A DNA stretch of 54,473 nt, from NCBI GenBank assembly GCA_016213695.1, contig JACQZV010000056.1, forward strand, positions 1-54,473, in the 5' to 3' direction. The notes under the pieces were generated by a model. That model was not told the origin of the DNA. It did not search any database and was given only the letters and a program-made list of their open reading frames with translations. The DNA comes from Acidobacteriota bacterium (GTDB lineage Bacteria; Acidobacteriota; Vicinamibacteria; Vicinamibacterales; UBA2999). The translations under genes and the position numbers were made by a program. Of this stretch, positions 8,715 through 21,296 are shown piece by piece (the stretch's first letter is position 1; each line of letters opens with the position of its first letter).

Positions 8715-9731
8715 ATGCGCGCGACGACCGTCCTGGTGACCGGAGCCAACGGGGAGATCGGCCACGGCCTGCTCACACGGCTCGCTGAGGACGGCCGCTC
8801 GATCGTCACGCTTGACGTCGCGCCGCTCGAGCCGGCGCTCGCCGGGCTCGTCCGTCGCGAGTTCACCGGCTCGATCACCGACCGTGCCCTGCTCGAGCGG
8901 ATTCTCGCCGAGTTCGAAATCGATCTCGTCTTCCATCTCGCCGCGCTGCTGTCGACGCGGGCGGAGTTCACCCCCGTCACGGCCCACCAGGTCAACGTTG
9001 ACGGCACGCTCAACCTGCTGGAGTTCGCCCACCACGAGGGCGAGTCGCACGGCCGTCCGGTGGTGTTCCTGTACCCGTCGTCGATTGCGGCGTACGGCCT
9101 GCCCGATCTGGAGACGAAGATGCGCGCCAAGCGCGTCCGCGAGGAGGAATGGAACACACCGACCACGATGTACGGGTGCAACAAGCTGTACTGCGAGCAT
9201 CTGGGGCGCTACTACGCGCGGCACTACAAGCAGCTTGGGGCCGAGAGCCCGGCGGGCCGCGTCGATTTCCGGTGCGTCCGGTTTCCCGGCCTGATCTCCG
9301 CGGTGACGCTGCCGTCGGGCGGCTCCTCCGACTATGCGCCGGAGATGATCCACGCGGCGGCGCGCGGGGAGCCGTATACGTGCTTTGTCCGCGCCGACAC
9401 ACGCATCCCGTTCATGGTGATGCCCGACGCCATCGATGCGCTGCTGCGGCTGGCATCGGCGGAACGCGCGCGGCTTACGCGGACGGCCTACAACCTCACC
9501 GCGTTCAGCCCGACCGCCCGGGACATCTGCGAGGTCGTGACGCGCGCGTTCCCGGACACGTCCGTGACATGGACCACCGACGAGAAGCGGCAGCGGATCG
9601 TCGACTCGTGGCCCGCCGATGTGGATGATTCCGCCGCGCGGCGTGACTGGGGATTCGCGCCGCGCCACGACTTCGCGCGCGCCTTCGACGAGTACCTCAT
9701 TCCCGCCATCCGGCAGCGATATGGAAGATAG
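8715..9731 (+). CDS. SDR-type L-threonine 3-dehydrogenase / NAD-dependent epimerase
   Basis: A 338-aa extended short-chain dehydrogenase. It has the nucleotide-binding GANGEIG near the N terminus, the catalytic serine region YPSSIAAYG and YGCNK as the YxxxK motif. The later stretches RCVRFPGLISAVTLPSGG and DTRIPFMVMPDAIDALL are typical of the UDP-galactose-epimerase-like threonine dehydrogenases, which oxidise L-threonine to 2-amino-3-ketobutyrate with NAD+. The companion ligase Kbl is not in the window. It sits between the ABC transporter (12 bases) and the quinone oxidoreductase (13 bases) on the same strand, probably in one transcript. A related sugar epimerase remains possible. Confidence 0.85.
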   Translation: MRATTVLVTGANGEIGHGLLTRLAEDGRSIVTLDVAPLEPALAGLVRREFTGSITDRALLERILAEFEIDLVFHLAALLSTRAEFTPVTAHQVNVDGTLNLLEFAHHEGESHGRPVVFLYPSSIAAYGLPDLETKMRAKRVREEEWNTPTTMYGCNKLYCEHLGRYYARHYKQLGAESPAGRVDFRCVRFPGLISAVTLPSGGSSDYAPEMIHAAARGEPYTCFVRADTRIPFMVMPDAIDALLRLASAERARLTRTAYNLTAFSPTARDICEVVTRAFPDTSVTWTTDEKRQRIVDSWPADVDDSAARRDWGFAPRHDFARAFDEYLIPAIRQRYGR

Positions 9732-9744
9732 GTAGCCCGACGCC

Positions 9745-10725
9745 ATGATCTGCATCGAGATTGCTTCCCCGGGGGCGCCCGAGGTGCTGACACCCGTCGA
9801 ACGCCCCGACCCGCAGCCGGCCGCGGGCGAGGTATTGATTGCGGTGGGCGCCGCCGGCGTCAACAGGCCGGACGTGCTGCAGCGGCGCGGCCACTATCCG
9901 CCGCCGAAAGGCGCGAGCGATATTCCGGGCCTCGAGGTGGCCGGGACGATTGCCGCCGTCGGCGAGGGGGTCCAGGGATGGCGCGTCGGCGACCGCGTCT
10001 GCGCGCTCGTCAGCGGCGGCGGCTACGCGACGCTGTGCGTGGCGCCGGCGCCGCAGTGCCTCCCGATTCCCTCGTCGCTCGACGTCGTGGCGGCCGCCGC
10101 GATTCCGGAGACGTTCTTTACGGTGTGGACCAACGTGTTCGACCGCGGGCGGCTGGCGAGCGGCGAGTCGGCGCTCATCCACGGCGGCACGAGCGGCATC
10201 GGGACGACGGCCATTCAGCTGGCCGAAGCGCGCGGCGCCCGCGTCTTCGCCACGGCCGGATCCGACGCGAAGTGCCGCGCGTGCGAGGCGCTCGGCGCCG
10301 CGCGCGGCATCAATTACCGGACCGAGGACTTTGCCGCCGTCGTCCGGGAGCAGACGGGCGGGGCCGGCGTCGATCTGATCCTCGACATCGTGGGCGGCGA
10401 TTACCTGCCGCAGAACATCCAGGCGCTCGCGGTCGACGGGCGGCTCGTCGTGATCGGGCTGCTCGGCAAGTCGGCGTCGGCCGCGATCGATCTCGGGCAG
10501 GTCCTGCGCCGGCGGCTGACCGTCACCGGATCGACGCTGCGGGCGCGCGGCGTCGAGGAGAAGGGGCGCATCGCCGCGGCGCTGCGCCGCGAGGTGTGGC
10601 CGCTCCTCGAGAGCGGGCGCGACAAGCCGGTCGTCTACCGGACGTTTCCGCTGGCCGACGCGGCGGCCGCGCACCGGCTGATGGAATCCAACGAACACAT
10701 CGGGAAGATCGTGCTCGTCACCTAG
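9745..10725 (+). CDS. NAD(P)H-quinone oxidoreductase, PIG3/zeta-crystallin type
   Basis: A 326-aa zinc-free medium-chain dehydrogenase/reductase. The N-terminal GroES-like half has VNRPDVLQRRGHYPPPKGAS and IPGLEVAGTI, characteristic of the PIG3 group. The Rossmann half has LIHGGTSGIGTTAIQLA for NADPH binding. No structural or catalytic zinc cysteine cluster is present. It probably reduces quinones by one electron, or acts as an enoyl reductase. The stop codon overlaps by 8 bases the stop of the convergent alpha-hydroxy-acid dehydrogenase gene (10718-10725), so no terminator lies between them. Confidence 0.9.
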   Translation: MICIEIASPGAPEVLTPVERPDPQPAAGEVLIAVGAAGVNRPDVLQRRGHYPPPKGASDIPGLEVAGTIAAVGEGVQGWRVGDRVCALVSGGGYATLCVAPAPQCLPIPSSLDVVAAAAIPETFFTVWTNVFDRGRLASGESALIHGGTSGIGTTAIQLAEARGARVFATAGSDAKCRACEALGAARGINYRTEDFAAVVREQTGGAGVDLILDIVGGDYLPQNIQALAVDGRLVVIGLLGKSASAAIDLGQVLRRRLTVTGSTLRARGVEEKGRIAAALRREVWPLLESGRDKPVVYRTFPLADAAAAHRLMESNEHIGKIVLVT

Positions 10726-11878
10726 GCACGTCGATATACGACCGATCGAGCTCGCGGACCGACGAGCACCCGAGCAGCTTCAACGTCCGGATCATGTCGG
10801 CGCGCAGAATCTCGATCGCGCGCGCCACGCCGGGCCCGCCGGCGGCGCCCAGGCCGTAGGCATACGCGCGGCCGACGAGGACCGCGCGCGCCCCCAGGCA
10901 GAGCGCCTTGACGACGTCGCCGCCGCGCCGGATGCCGCCGTCGACCAGCACTTCCGCGCGCCCCTGCACGGCCTCGAGCACTTCGGGCAGCGCGCGCAGC
11001 GTGGCCGAGACGCCGTCGAGCTGCCGCGCGCCGTGGTTCGACACGATGATGCCGGCCATCCCCTCGTCCACGGCGCGCCGCGCGTCGTCGCCGGTGAGCA
11101 CGCCCTTGACGAGAACCGGCCCGCCCCACGCCTCGCGAATCCACGCCAGGTCCTTCCACGTGACCGTGGTCTGCTCCAGCGCGGCGGTCACATCGAGGTA
11201 GGCCAGCGGCCCGCGTCCCGGCGGCACGACATTCGGAAAATGCATCAGGCCGCCGTCGCGGAGAAAGTCGAGCAGCCAGCGCGGCCGGGCGAGGAGCTGC
11301 GGCAGAAAGGGCAGCATCGAGGCGCCGCCGGCGACCAGCTCGCGCGTCCCGTTGCGGATGTCGCGCTCCCGCATGCCGGCGACCGGCGTGTCGAGGGTCA
11401 CGACGAGGGCCGAGAAGCCCGCCGCTTTCGCGCGCGCGATGCCGGCGCGCGCCGCGTCGTGGCCGCCGACCAGGTACAGCTGGTACCAGGCGGGCCCGGC
11501 GGTGGCGGCTTTGACGTCCTCGAGGCGGCACCCCGACAGCGTCGACAGCACGTAGATCGCGCCGGCCGCGCCCGCCTCACGGGCCGCGAGCTCCTCGGCG
11601 CGCGGATAGAACATCCGGCTGCTGCCCACCGGCGCGAGCAGGAAAGGGAGACGCAGCGGCGTGCCGAGCACGGTCGTGCCCAGATCGCACTGGGGCACGG
11701 CGACGGCCTGCCGCGGCCTGAACGTCACCTCCTCGAACGCGCGGCCGTTCTCGCGCAGCGTGACCTCGGCGTCGGCGCCGCCGTCGATGTAATCGAACAC
11801 CACCCGGGGGAGTCGGCGCTGCGCCAGGCGCCGCAGGTCGCCGACGGTCAGGACGCGTGGAGGTGCGACGTTCGGCAT
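10718..11878 (-). CDS. FMN-dependent alpha-hydroxy-acid dehydrogenase/oxidase (LldD-like)
   Basis: A 386-aa TIM-barrel flavoprotein of the lactate dehydrogenase/glycolate oxidase family. Visible landmarks are VFDYIDGGADAEVTLREN at the N terminus, PFLLAPVGSSRMFYPRAEE, WYQLYLVG, VTLDTPVAGMRERDIRNG, PVLVKGVL (FMN-binding lysine), the catalytic histidine in SNHGARQLDG, and VLVDGGIRRGGDVVKAL for the phosphate. The usual SNHGGRQLD has one Gly replaced by Ala. Substrate may be L-lactate, glycolate or mandelate. It is the last gene of a minus-strand run, 6 bases after the GNAT gene. Confidence 0.9.
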   Translation of the reverse strand: MPNVAPPRVLTVGDLRRLAQRRLPRVVFDYIDGGADAEVTLRENGRAFEEVTFRPRQAVAVPQCDLGTTVLGTPLRLPFLLAPVGSSRMFYPRAEELAAREAGAAGAIYVLSTLSGCRLEDVKAATAGPAWYQLYLVGGHDAARAGIARAKAAGFSALVVTLDTPVAGMRERDIRNGTRELVAGGASMLPFLPQLLARPRWLLDFLRDGGLMHFPNVVPPGRGPLAYLDVTAALEQTTVTWKDLAWIREAWGGPVLVKGVLTGDDARRAVDEGMAGIIVSNHGARQLDGVSATLRALPEVLEAVQGRAEVLVDGGIRRGGDVVKALCLGARAVLVGRAYAYGLGAAGGPGVARAIEILRADMIRTLKLLGCSSVRELDRSYIDVPR

Positions 11879-11884
11879 GCCCGC

Positions 11885-12478
11885 CTAGTGCGCGTAGACC
11901 ACCGTGCGCGTGCTGCGATGCCCGCGGACGACGTCGGAGGAGAGCTGCTTGCTCAGGTACACCTTGGACTCGCGGTTGTCGCTGTCGTGCGGCTCGTACT
12001 TGACGACGTCGAACTCGAGCTGGTCGAGCGTGCCGCGCATGTCGTAGAAGCGATTCTTCGTCTTCACGACCACTTCGTGAAAACCCGACGTGAGCGCCCA
12101 GGCTTCCGACTCCTCGGTCAGCGCGCGGAACTGTCCCTGGCCGCGCCAGTCGCGGCGGGTGCCGCCGATCCAGCTGTACAGGACTTTGCGGCCCTCGAAG
12201 CGCACGTGCCCCCGCAGCCGCTCGATGAGATCGCGCAGCTTCGGTTCCCGCTCATCGGCGCGCAGCTCGTGCACCACCTTGAACGACACGGGCACGACGA
12301 GCCCCGGGTCGTCCGGCAGCGGCGCCTCGGCCATCAGGATCAGGAACTCGCGGTCCCTGAGCCGCCCGGTGATCTCGTCGGCCGTCTTCTTTCGCGGGAA
12401 CTCGCCGAAAAATTCTTCGATGTACTGGATCTCGAGCGCGCCGCGTTCGAGCGGGTACTGCTTGATCAGGTATTCCAA
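11885..12478 (-). CDS. GNAT-fold N-acetyltransferase-like protein
   Basis: A 197-aa protein. The stretch SWIGGTRRDWRGQGQFRALT looks like an acetyl-CoA pyrophosphate loop of the R/Q-x-x-G-x-G/A type. VVVKTKNRFYDMRGTLDQL and FDVVKYEPH resemble GNAT motif B. The N-terminal part (YLIKQYPLERGALEIQYIEE) is a helical lead-in. The acyl acceptor is unknown. It lies 46 bases after metH and 6 bases before the hydroxy-acid dehydrogenase on the same strand, so it is probably co-transcribed with metH, but it need not belong to methionine metabolism. Confidence 0.65.
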   Translation of the reverse strand: MEYLIKQYPLERGALEIQYIEEFFGEFPRKKTADEITGRLRDREFLILMAEAPLPDDPGLVVPVSFKVVHELRADEREPKLRDLIERLRGHVRFEGRKVLYSWIGGTRRDWRGQGQFRALTEESEAWALTSGFHEVVVKTKNRFYDMRGTLDQLEFDVVKYEPHDSDNRESKVYLSKQLSSDVVRGHRSTRTVVYAH

Positions 12479-12485
12479 TAGGGGA

Positions 12486-12521
12486 GTCCGTCCTGTCTGA
12501 TCCTAGCGCAGGACGTCGGAC
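12486..12521. promoter_or_regulatory. Hairpin in the metH-GNAT spacer
   Basis: GTCCTG (12490-12495) pairs with CAGGAC (12509-12514). GTCCG (12486-12490) can extend the pairing to CGGAC (12517-12521) around a small bulge. It lies between the metH stop and the GNAT start and could be a processing or attenuation structure. No T-tract follows on the minus strand, so it is not a standard terminator. Confidence 0.35.
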
Positions 12522-12524
12522 GAG

Positions 12525-16231
<3,707 letters not shown>

Positions 16232-16235
<4 letters not shown>

Positions 16236-17194
16236 GTCCGGGCTCTCGGCTTCGGGCTCTGGGACTTGGCTGCGGGTGTGACGCCGGAGGCGACGAGCAC
16301 GACGAACGGGTCGCCGCTCTGACGCGTCCCGACCTGGACGCGGACGTCGCGCAGGCCGGCCCCCGCGAGCAGGCGGGCGAGCGCGGCGTCGCTGAAGCCG
16401 AGCCAGCGGTCGCCGAAGCGCGCGCTGACCCACTTCTGATCGTGGGCGCGCAGATCGAGGACGAGGAGGCGTCCGCCCGGCTTCAGGACGCGGACGGCCT
16501 CGGCCAGTGCCTCTTCAGGCGTCGTGGCGTGGTGCAGCGCCTGCGAGAGGAGCGCGACGTCCATCGAGGCATCGCGGAGCGGCAGGTGCGCCAGGTCCCC
16601 TTTCTTCCATTCGACGTTGCCGACGTGGCGTCGGGCCGCCAGTGCTTTCGCCCGTTCGAGCACTTCGTCGGAGCGGTCGATCCCGACCACGCGGCGCGCC
16701 CAGCGTGCCGCCTCGACGGTCAGGTAGCCCTCGCCGCACCCGATGTCCGCCACATCGAGCGGCGGGAGCAGGTGCCCGAGGGCGCGGGCCCAGGCGGCCC
16801 AGCTCCGGCCGGGAACGAGCTGCCGCAGGTCGCCGTGGGTCTCGAAGTTCTCCTTCCGGTGGCGCCGGACTTCCTGGAGGCGGGCCTCGTCCTGCAGGAC
16901 GGCCGGCTCCGCAGCGGCCGCCGCGAAGTGGGCGTCGAGCAGGTTCGACAACGGGGCCTGGCCGTGGTCCCGCCCCTGGTCGGCCAGCCGGTAGTACACG
17001 TAGCCCGCTTCGCGTTCTTCGGCCACGAGCCCGGCGTCCTTGAGGAGTCCGAGGTGGCGCGACACTCCTGACTGCGCGACGCCGAGGACGGCCGTCAGCT
17101 CGCTGACATTGAACCGATCCTGGGCGAGCACCCGCAGGAGCCGCAGCCGGGTGCCGTCGGCCAGGAGGCGAAAGAACGCTGAAGCCCGATGCAT
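16232..17194 (-). CDS. ArsR-family HTH fused to a class I SAM-dependent methyltransferase
   Basis: A 320-aa fusion. Residues 1-70 are an ArsR/SmtB winged helix ([14 protein letters not shown]; recognition helix in [18 protein letters not shown]; wing [10 protein letters not shown]). Residues about 120-300 are a Rossmann methyltransferase with motif [17 protein letters not shown] (148-163), acidic VVGIDRSDE and post-motif [13 protein letters not shown]. No metal-binding cysteine cluster is seen. It immediately precedes metH (ATGA overlap), so I infer a SAM- or SAH-sensing autoregulator of metH, similar in idea to SahR-type ArsR regulators of the methionine cycle; catalysis on a metabolite is the alternative. 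The C-terminal tail [12 protein letters not shown] is encoded by heptamer repeats. A sister gene precedes ahcY at 30820. Confidence 0.88.
16240..16274. repeat. Heptamer array at the 3' end of the ArsR-methyltransferase gene
   Basis: Units GGGCTCT, CGGCTTC, GGGCTCT, GGGACTT and a decayed fifth run with a 7-bp period right up to the metH start. They encode the charged, probably unstructured C-terminal tail of the methyltransferase. Confidence 0.55.
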
Positions 17195-17204
17195 GACATC
17201 TATG

Positions 17205-17234
17205 AATCTACATATGTTGATACAAGATCGTCAA
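17205..17234 (-). promoter_or_regulatory. Promoter of the ArsR-methyltransferase/metH operon
   Basis: On the minus strand, TTGACG (17234-17229, 5/6 match to -35) and TAGATT (17210-17205, 4/6 match to -10) are 18 bases apart. The predicted start, near 17198, leaves almost no leader before the ATG at 17194. No Shine-Dalgarno is visible, consistent with near-leaderless translation. Confidence 0.5.
17206..17221. promoter_or_regulatory. Palindromic operator, probable ArsR-type binding site
   Basis: ATCTACATATGTTGAT is a 16-bp palindrome with one mismatched pair. It covers most of the predicted -10 and the adjoining spacer of the minus-strand promoter, where a repressor would block RNA polymerase. 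It shares the skeleton ATC-N2-CATA-N4-GAT with 30802-30817 upstream of the second ArsR-methyltransferase gene. It also lies in the 134-bp gap to glutamine synthetase on the plus strand. Confidence 0.6.
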
Positions 17235-17328
17235 CGCCAATTGCGCGGCACGCGTCTTTTCGCGCATAATCGAAGCCGATCGACCCGCACGGGCCCCCCT
17301 TCCCCGCACGAAAGGACGTCGTCTGCGT

Positions 17329-19509
17329 ATGGGATCAGCCGCATTGTTTGAAGCCGCCAGAAGTATCCGTGACTGGTCGCTGAGCGACCATCGCCCCGCG
17401 ACCGCTCTCCCCAATGCCGTCGAGGCGTATGCCTCGCTGGTGTTTAACGACAAACTGCAGCAGGAACGCCTGCCCAAGCCGGCCTACCGCGCGCTGCGGG
17501 CCACCATCACGCGCGGCGAGCCGCTCGACCTGACCACGGCCGACGCGGTCGCCACCGCCCTCAAGGAGTGGGCGGTTGAGCATGGCGCGACGCATTACAC
17601 CCACTGGTTCCAGCCGATGACCGGGATCACGGCCGAGAAGCACGACTCGTTTCTGTCGCCGACCTCCGACGGCATGGCGATCGCCGAGTTCCGCGGCAAG
17701 GAACTGATCAAGGGCGAGCCCGACGCGTCGAGCTTCCCGTCGGGCGGCATGCGCTCCACGTTCGAAGCCCGCGGCTATACGGCGTGGGACCCGACCAGTC
17801 CGCCCTGGCTGCACGTGACGATCAACAGCGCCACGCTGGTGATTCCCACCGCGTTCGTGAGCTGGACGGGCGAAGCGCTCGACAAGAAGACGCCGCTGCT
17901 GCGCTCGATGGAAGCGGTGTCGAAGCAGGCGGTCCGCGTGCTCAAGCTGTTCGGGTCCACCGCCGAGCGCGTGTTCGCGACGTGCGGGCCCGAGCAGGAG
18001 TATTTCCTCATCGATCGCATGTTCTATTTCGCGCGTCCCGATCTGATCAACGCGGGCCGCACGCTCTTCGGCGCCAGGCCGCCGAAGGGGCAGGAGATGG
18101 AGGACCAGTACTTCGGGTCGATTCCCGAGCGCGTCCTGGCCTGCATGGCCGACGTGGAGCTCGAACTGTTCAAGGTCGGCGTGCCGGTCAAGACCCGCCA
18201 CAACGAGGTCGCCCCCAGTCAGTACGAGATCGCCCCGGTCTTCGAGAATGCGAACGTCGCCGTCGATCACCAGATGATGACGATGGAGACGCTGCGGCGG
18301 GTGGCGCCGAAGTACGGGCTCGAATGCCTGCTGCACGAGAAGCCGTTTGCCGGCGTCAACGGCTCCGGCAAGCACAACAACTGGTCGCTCTCCGACGAGT
18401 TCGGCAACAACCTCCTGAGTCCGGGCGACACGCCGCACGACAACATGCAGTTCCTGGTGTTCTGCGCGGCCGTCATTCGCGCGGTCGACACGTGGCAGGG
18501 GCTGCTCCGGGCGAGCATCGCGAGCGCCGGCAACGACCACCGGCTCGGCGCGAACGAGGCGCCGCCGGCCATCCTCTCGATCTTCCTCGGCGACATGCTC
18601 ACCGACATCTTCGAGCAGATCGAGAAGGGCGCCGCCAAGTCGACCAAGCAGGGCGGGACGCTCGACATCGGCGTCAGCGTGCTGCCGAAGCTGCCGCGCG
18701 ACGCGGGCGACCGGAACCGGACGAGCCCGTTTGCGTTTACGGGCAACAAGTTCGAGTTCCGCGCGGTGTCCTCGGGACAGAACATCTCGTTCCCGAACAC
18801 CGCGCTCAACGCCGCGATGGCCGAGTCGCTCGACTACGTCGCGACCGAGCTCGAGGGTGCGACGGCCAAGGGCGAGGAGTTGAACAAGGCGGTCGCGAGG
18901 CTCCTGACGAAGATCATCAAGGCGCACAAGCGGATCGTCTTCAACGGCAACAACTACGCGCCCGCGTGGGAGAAAGAGGCGGCCAAGCGGAAGCTGCTCA
19001 ACCTCAAGAACACGGTGGACGCGCTCCCGCAGCTCGTGACCAAGCACGTGGTGACGCTGCTCGACACGTACAAGATCCTCAACCCGCGCGAGGTGCACGC
19101 CCGCTACGAAGTGTTCCTCGAGAACTACAACAAGACCGTCAACGTCGAAGCCAACCTGATGGTCCTGATGGCGAACCGCTACATCCTGCCTGCCGCCCTC
19201 GCGTATCTGAAGGACATCGGGCAGAGCGTGACGGCGGTGCGCGCGGCCGGCGGGGCCACCGTGCAGGGCAAGAAGCTGCTCGGGGCGTACGCGAAGCTCG
19301 TCGATCGCTTCAAGGCCCAGACCGACACGCTCGAGGCGGTCGCGAACCACGCCGGGGGCGCCTCGGCCGAGAAGCACGCGAAGTACATGCGCGACAAGGT
19401 CATCCCGGCGATGCACAAGCTGCGCGAGCTGGGCGATCAGATCGAAGTGCTCACGCCGCACGAGATCTGGCCGCTGCCCACGTACCGGGAGATGTTGTTT
19501 GTGAAGTAG
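17329..19509 (+). CDS. glnN: Glutamine synthetase type III
   Basis: A 726-aa protein of the length and layout of GSIII, clearly longer than GSI. Active-site landmarks are [39 protein letters not shown], the glutamates in [12 protein letters not shown], the [12 protein letters not shown] loop and [11 protein letters not shown]. It makes glutamine from glutamate, ammonia and ATP, and GSIII usually forms dodecamers. The ATG at 17329 follows GAAAGGA at about 17310. A CATAAT near 17265-17270 may be the -10 box. The gene is divergent from the ArsR-methyltransferase/metH operon. The TAG stop is the first part of a heptamer array and is followed by a strong palindrome. Confidence 0.95.
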   Translation: MGSAALFEAARSIRDWSLSDHRPATALPNAVEAYASLVFNDKLQQERLPKPAYRALRATITRGEPLDLTTADAVATALKEWAVEHGATHYTHWFQPMTGITAEKHDSFLSPTSDGMAIAEFRGKELIKGEPDASSFPSGGMRSTFEARGYTAWDPTSPPWLHVTINSATLVIPTAFVSWTGEALDKKTPLLRSMEAVSKQAVRVLKLFGSTAERVFATCGPEQEYFLIDRMFYFARPDLINAGRTLFGARPPKGQEMEDQYFGSIPERVLACMADVELELFKVGVPVKTRHNEVAPSQYEIAPVFENANVAVDHQMMTMETLRRVAPKYGLECLLHEKPFAGVNGSGKHNNWSLSDEFGNNLLSPGDTPHDNMQFLVFCAAVIRAVDTWQGLLRASIASAGNDHRLGANEAPPAILSIFLGDMLTDIFEQIEKGAAKSTKQGGTLDIGVSVLPKLPRDAGDRNRTSPFAFTGNKFEFRAVSSGQNISFPNTALNAAMAESLDYVATELEGATAKGEELNKAVARLLTKIIKAHKRIVFNGNNYAPAWEKEAAKRKLLNLKNTVDALPQLVTKHVVTLLDTYKILNPREVHARYEVFLENYNKTVNVEANLMVLMANRYILPAALAYLKDIGQSVTAVRAAGGATVQGKKLLGAYAKLVDRFKAQTDTLEAVANHAGGASAEKHAKYMRDKVIPAMHKLRELGDQIEVLTPHEIWPLPTYREMLFVK

Positions 19510-19607
19510 GCAGTCGGCTGTCGGCTGAAGGTGGTAGGCGGTAAGGACGGGCCCGGCGCGCGCCGGGCCCGTTCCTCTTCTGCCCACTGCCCACTGCCCA
19601 CTGCCCA
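19507..19607. repeat. Heptamer array, palindrome, inverted heptamer array
   Basis: From the glnN stop codon, units TAGGCAG, TCGGCTG, TCGGCTG, AAGGTGG and TAGGCGG run with a 7-bp period (19507-19541). They are followed by the palindrome at 19547-19572, then four exact copies of CTGCCCA (19580-19607), which is the reverse complement of TGGGCAG. The whole forms one large imperfect inverted repeat. The same TGGGCAG unit follows ahcY at 33361. Confidence 0.7.
19547..19572. terminator. Perfect 26-bp palindrome downstream of glnN
   Basis: A perfect GC-rich palindrome centred at 19559/19560, with arm ACGGGCCCGGCGC and its exact complement. It is followed by TCCTCTTCT, a weak pyrimidine tract. It probably folds as a very stable hairpin that ends or stabilises the glnN transcript. 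The next gene begins 50 bases later with its own AAGGAG. Confidence 0.6.
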
Positions 19608-19622
19608 CCCAAGGAGACAGTC

Positions 19623-21296
19623 ATGCGAGCCATCAAAGCCCTGGTCCTGTCGGTGTCGATCGTGGCGCTGCTGGCACCGGTCCGGCCGGGTGCCGTCGAT
19701 GCCGTGGTCCGCGGCGTCGTCGGCGACGCCGGCGGGAGGCCGATTGCGGGTGCGCTCGTCAAAGCGAACGCCGGTACCAAGAGCGTGTCGCGGTACACGG
19801 GTCCTGACGGCCGCTACGAGCTGACGCTCGCGCCCGGCACCTACGACGTCGCCGCCGAGGCCTTCGGCTTCCGGATGGAGCGCCGGTCGGTGGATACCGC
19901 CGCGGCCGGGCCGGTGAATTTCTCGATGTCGCCGGGCTGGAGCGTCACGCAGTTCACGGGCGCCGACATCGACCAGCTCGTCCCGGACGATCACGCAGGG
20001 AGGCTGCTCAAGTCCACCTGCATCAACTGCCACTCGCTCGACGTGATGCTGCGCCGGCGCGGATCGACCGCCGCGCAGTGGCGTGCCTACGTCGAAAAGC
20101 AGATGCAGCTGCGCATCGGCCGCGGCCCCTATACGTCGAGCGAGGCGGAATGGACGGAGCTGACGGGCGAGCTCGAGCGCATATTCGGGCCCAAGGCGCG
20201 GTACTTCGGTCCTGGCGCCGAGCCGCCGGCGCCCGCGCAGGTGCGGCGCCCGGCGATGGCCCCCGAAGTCGCGCGCGCGACCTTCTACGAGTACACGCTG
20301 CCGAACCCGCGCAGCATGCCGCATAGTCTGGCCGTCGATCCCGCCGGGCGCGTCTGGATCTCCGGCTGGGACAGCCCGACCAACGCGGTCATCCGGTTCG
20401 ATACCGCCACCGAGCAGTTCCGGACCTATCCCGTGCCCACACCCGATTCGACGCCGCACACGCCGTGCGTCACCAGGGACGGCCGCGTCTGGATGGCGCT
20501 GAACGCGCGCGGAACCGCGAAGGCGGCCGTCATCGATCCGAGGACGAACGAGCTTGTCGAGATCACGTGGGACGCCAAGGCGCCGGGCACGCACAACTGC
20601 CAGGAAGATCGCGACGGGAACGTCTGGTTCGCCTCGCTCGGCGAGAGCGACGAGGGTTTCTACGTCTACAACCCGAAGACGGCGCAGTTCCGCAGCTACA
20701 AGTACCCTTTGCCCTCCGCGTACCCGGACGGCGCCAAGGCGCTGCGTGACACGGCCGAGGGGGACCCGGTTCCGAGCGTGCGCGCCGGCCTGTACGACGC
20801 GAAGGTCGACTCGACAGGACGAGGGTGGGGCGTGGCCTACTCGATGGGCATGATCGTGAGCGTCAACCCGAAGACCGGCGAGACCCGGGAGTACTTCCCG
20901 CCCGATACGCCGCACCTGCGGGGCGTCTTCGTCGACTCGCGGGACACGGTCTGGTTCGCCGCCTTCGGCAGTCACAAGATCGGCAGGCTCGACCCGAAGA
21001 CGGGGCAGATGAAGTTGTATCAGCCGCCCACGTTGAAGGCCGCGCCGTACAGCTTCGCCGAGGACAGGCGCCGAGGCGTGATCTGGTTCGGCGATTTGAA
21101 CGGCAACAATCTCACCAGCTTCGACCCCCGGACCGAGCGGTTCGTGGAGTACCCGTTTCCCAGCCGGAACGTCAATCCCCGGCTCGGCATCGGGATCGAC
21201 CCGCGCGGACGGATCTGGTTCACCGAGTTCCTGAACGGCCGCATCGGCACGCTCGATCCCGGAGACGCGCCGCCGGCGGTGACCAGCTCGCGGTAG
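19623..21296 (+). CDS. Secreted protein: carboxypeptidase-regulatory domain, c-type haem motif, Vgb-like beta-propeller
   Basis: A 557-aa exported protein. Residues 1-27 look like a signal peptide. Residues 28-100 are a CarboxypepD-regulatory-like beta-sandwich (VVGDAGGRPIAGALVKANAG, GRYELTLAPGTYDVAAEA). A single haem-c motif CINCH lies at 133-137 in a short helical segment. The rest, about 230-550, is a propeller of the virginiamycin B lyase/streptogramin lyase type with repeated GRVWISGWDSP, GNVWFASLGE, DTVWFAAFGSHKIGRLDP and GRIWFTEFLNGRIGTLDP blades. The mix suggests a periplasmic redox or sensory protein, not an antibiotic lyase. AAGGAGAC precedes the ATG. Function unknown. Confidence 0.8.
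   Translation: MRAIKALVLSVSIVALLAPVRPGAVDAVVRGVVGDAGGRPIAGALVKANAGTKSVSRYTGPDGRYELTLAPGTYDVAAEAFGFRMERRSVDTAAAGPVNFSMSPGWSVTQFTGADIDQLVPDDHAGRLLKSTCINCHSLDVMLRRRGSTAAQWRAYVEKQMQLRIGRGPYTSSEAEWTELTGELERIFGPKARYFGPGAEPPAPAQVRRPAMAPEVARATFYEYTLPNPRSMPHSLAVDPAGRVWISGWDSPTNAVIRFDTATEQFRTYPVPTPDSTPHTPCVTRDGRVWMALNARGTAKAAVIDPRTNELVEITWDAKAPGTHNCQEDRDGNVWFASLGESDEGFYVYNPKTAQFRSYKYPLPSAYPDGAKALRDTAEGDPVPSVRAGLYDAKVDSTGRGWGVAYSMGMIVSVNPKTGETREYFPPDTPHLRGVFVDSRDTVWFAAFGSHKIGRLDPKTGQMKLYQPPTLKAAPYSFAEDRRRGVIWFGDLNGNNLTSFDPRTERFVEYPFPSRNVNPRLGIGIDPRGRIWFTEFLNGRIGTLDPGDAPPAVTSSR

Noticed and set aside
10718-11878. Mycofactocin-system dehydrogenase
   Set aside because: The FMN dehydrogenase family fits, but no other mycofactocin genes are nearby.
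19580-19607. CRISPR-like repeat array
   Set aside because: Units are 7 bp, directly adjacent, with no spacers; no cas gene is present.
19623-21296. Streptogramin (virginiamycin B) resistance lyase
   Set aside because: Only the propeller fold is shared. The haem motif, signal peptide and extra N-terminal domain point to another function, so no resistance call is made.
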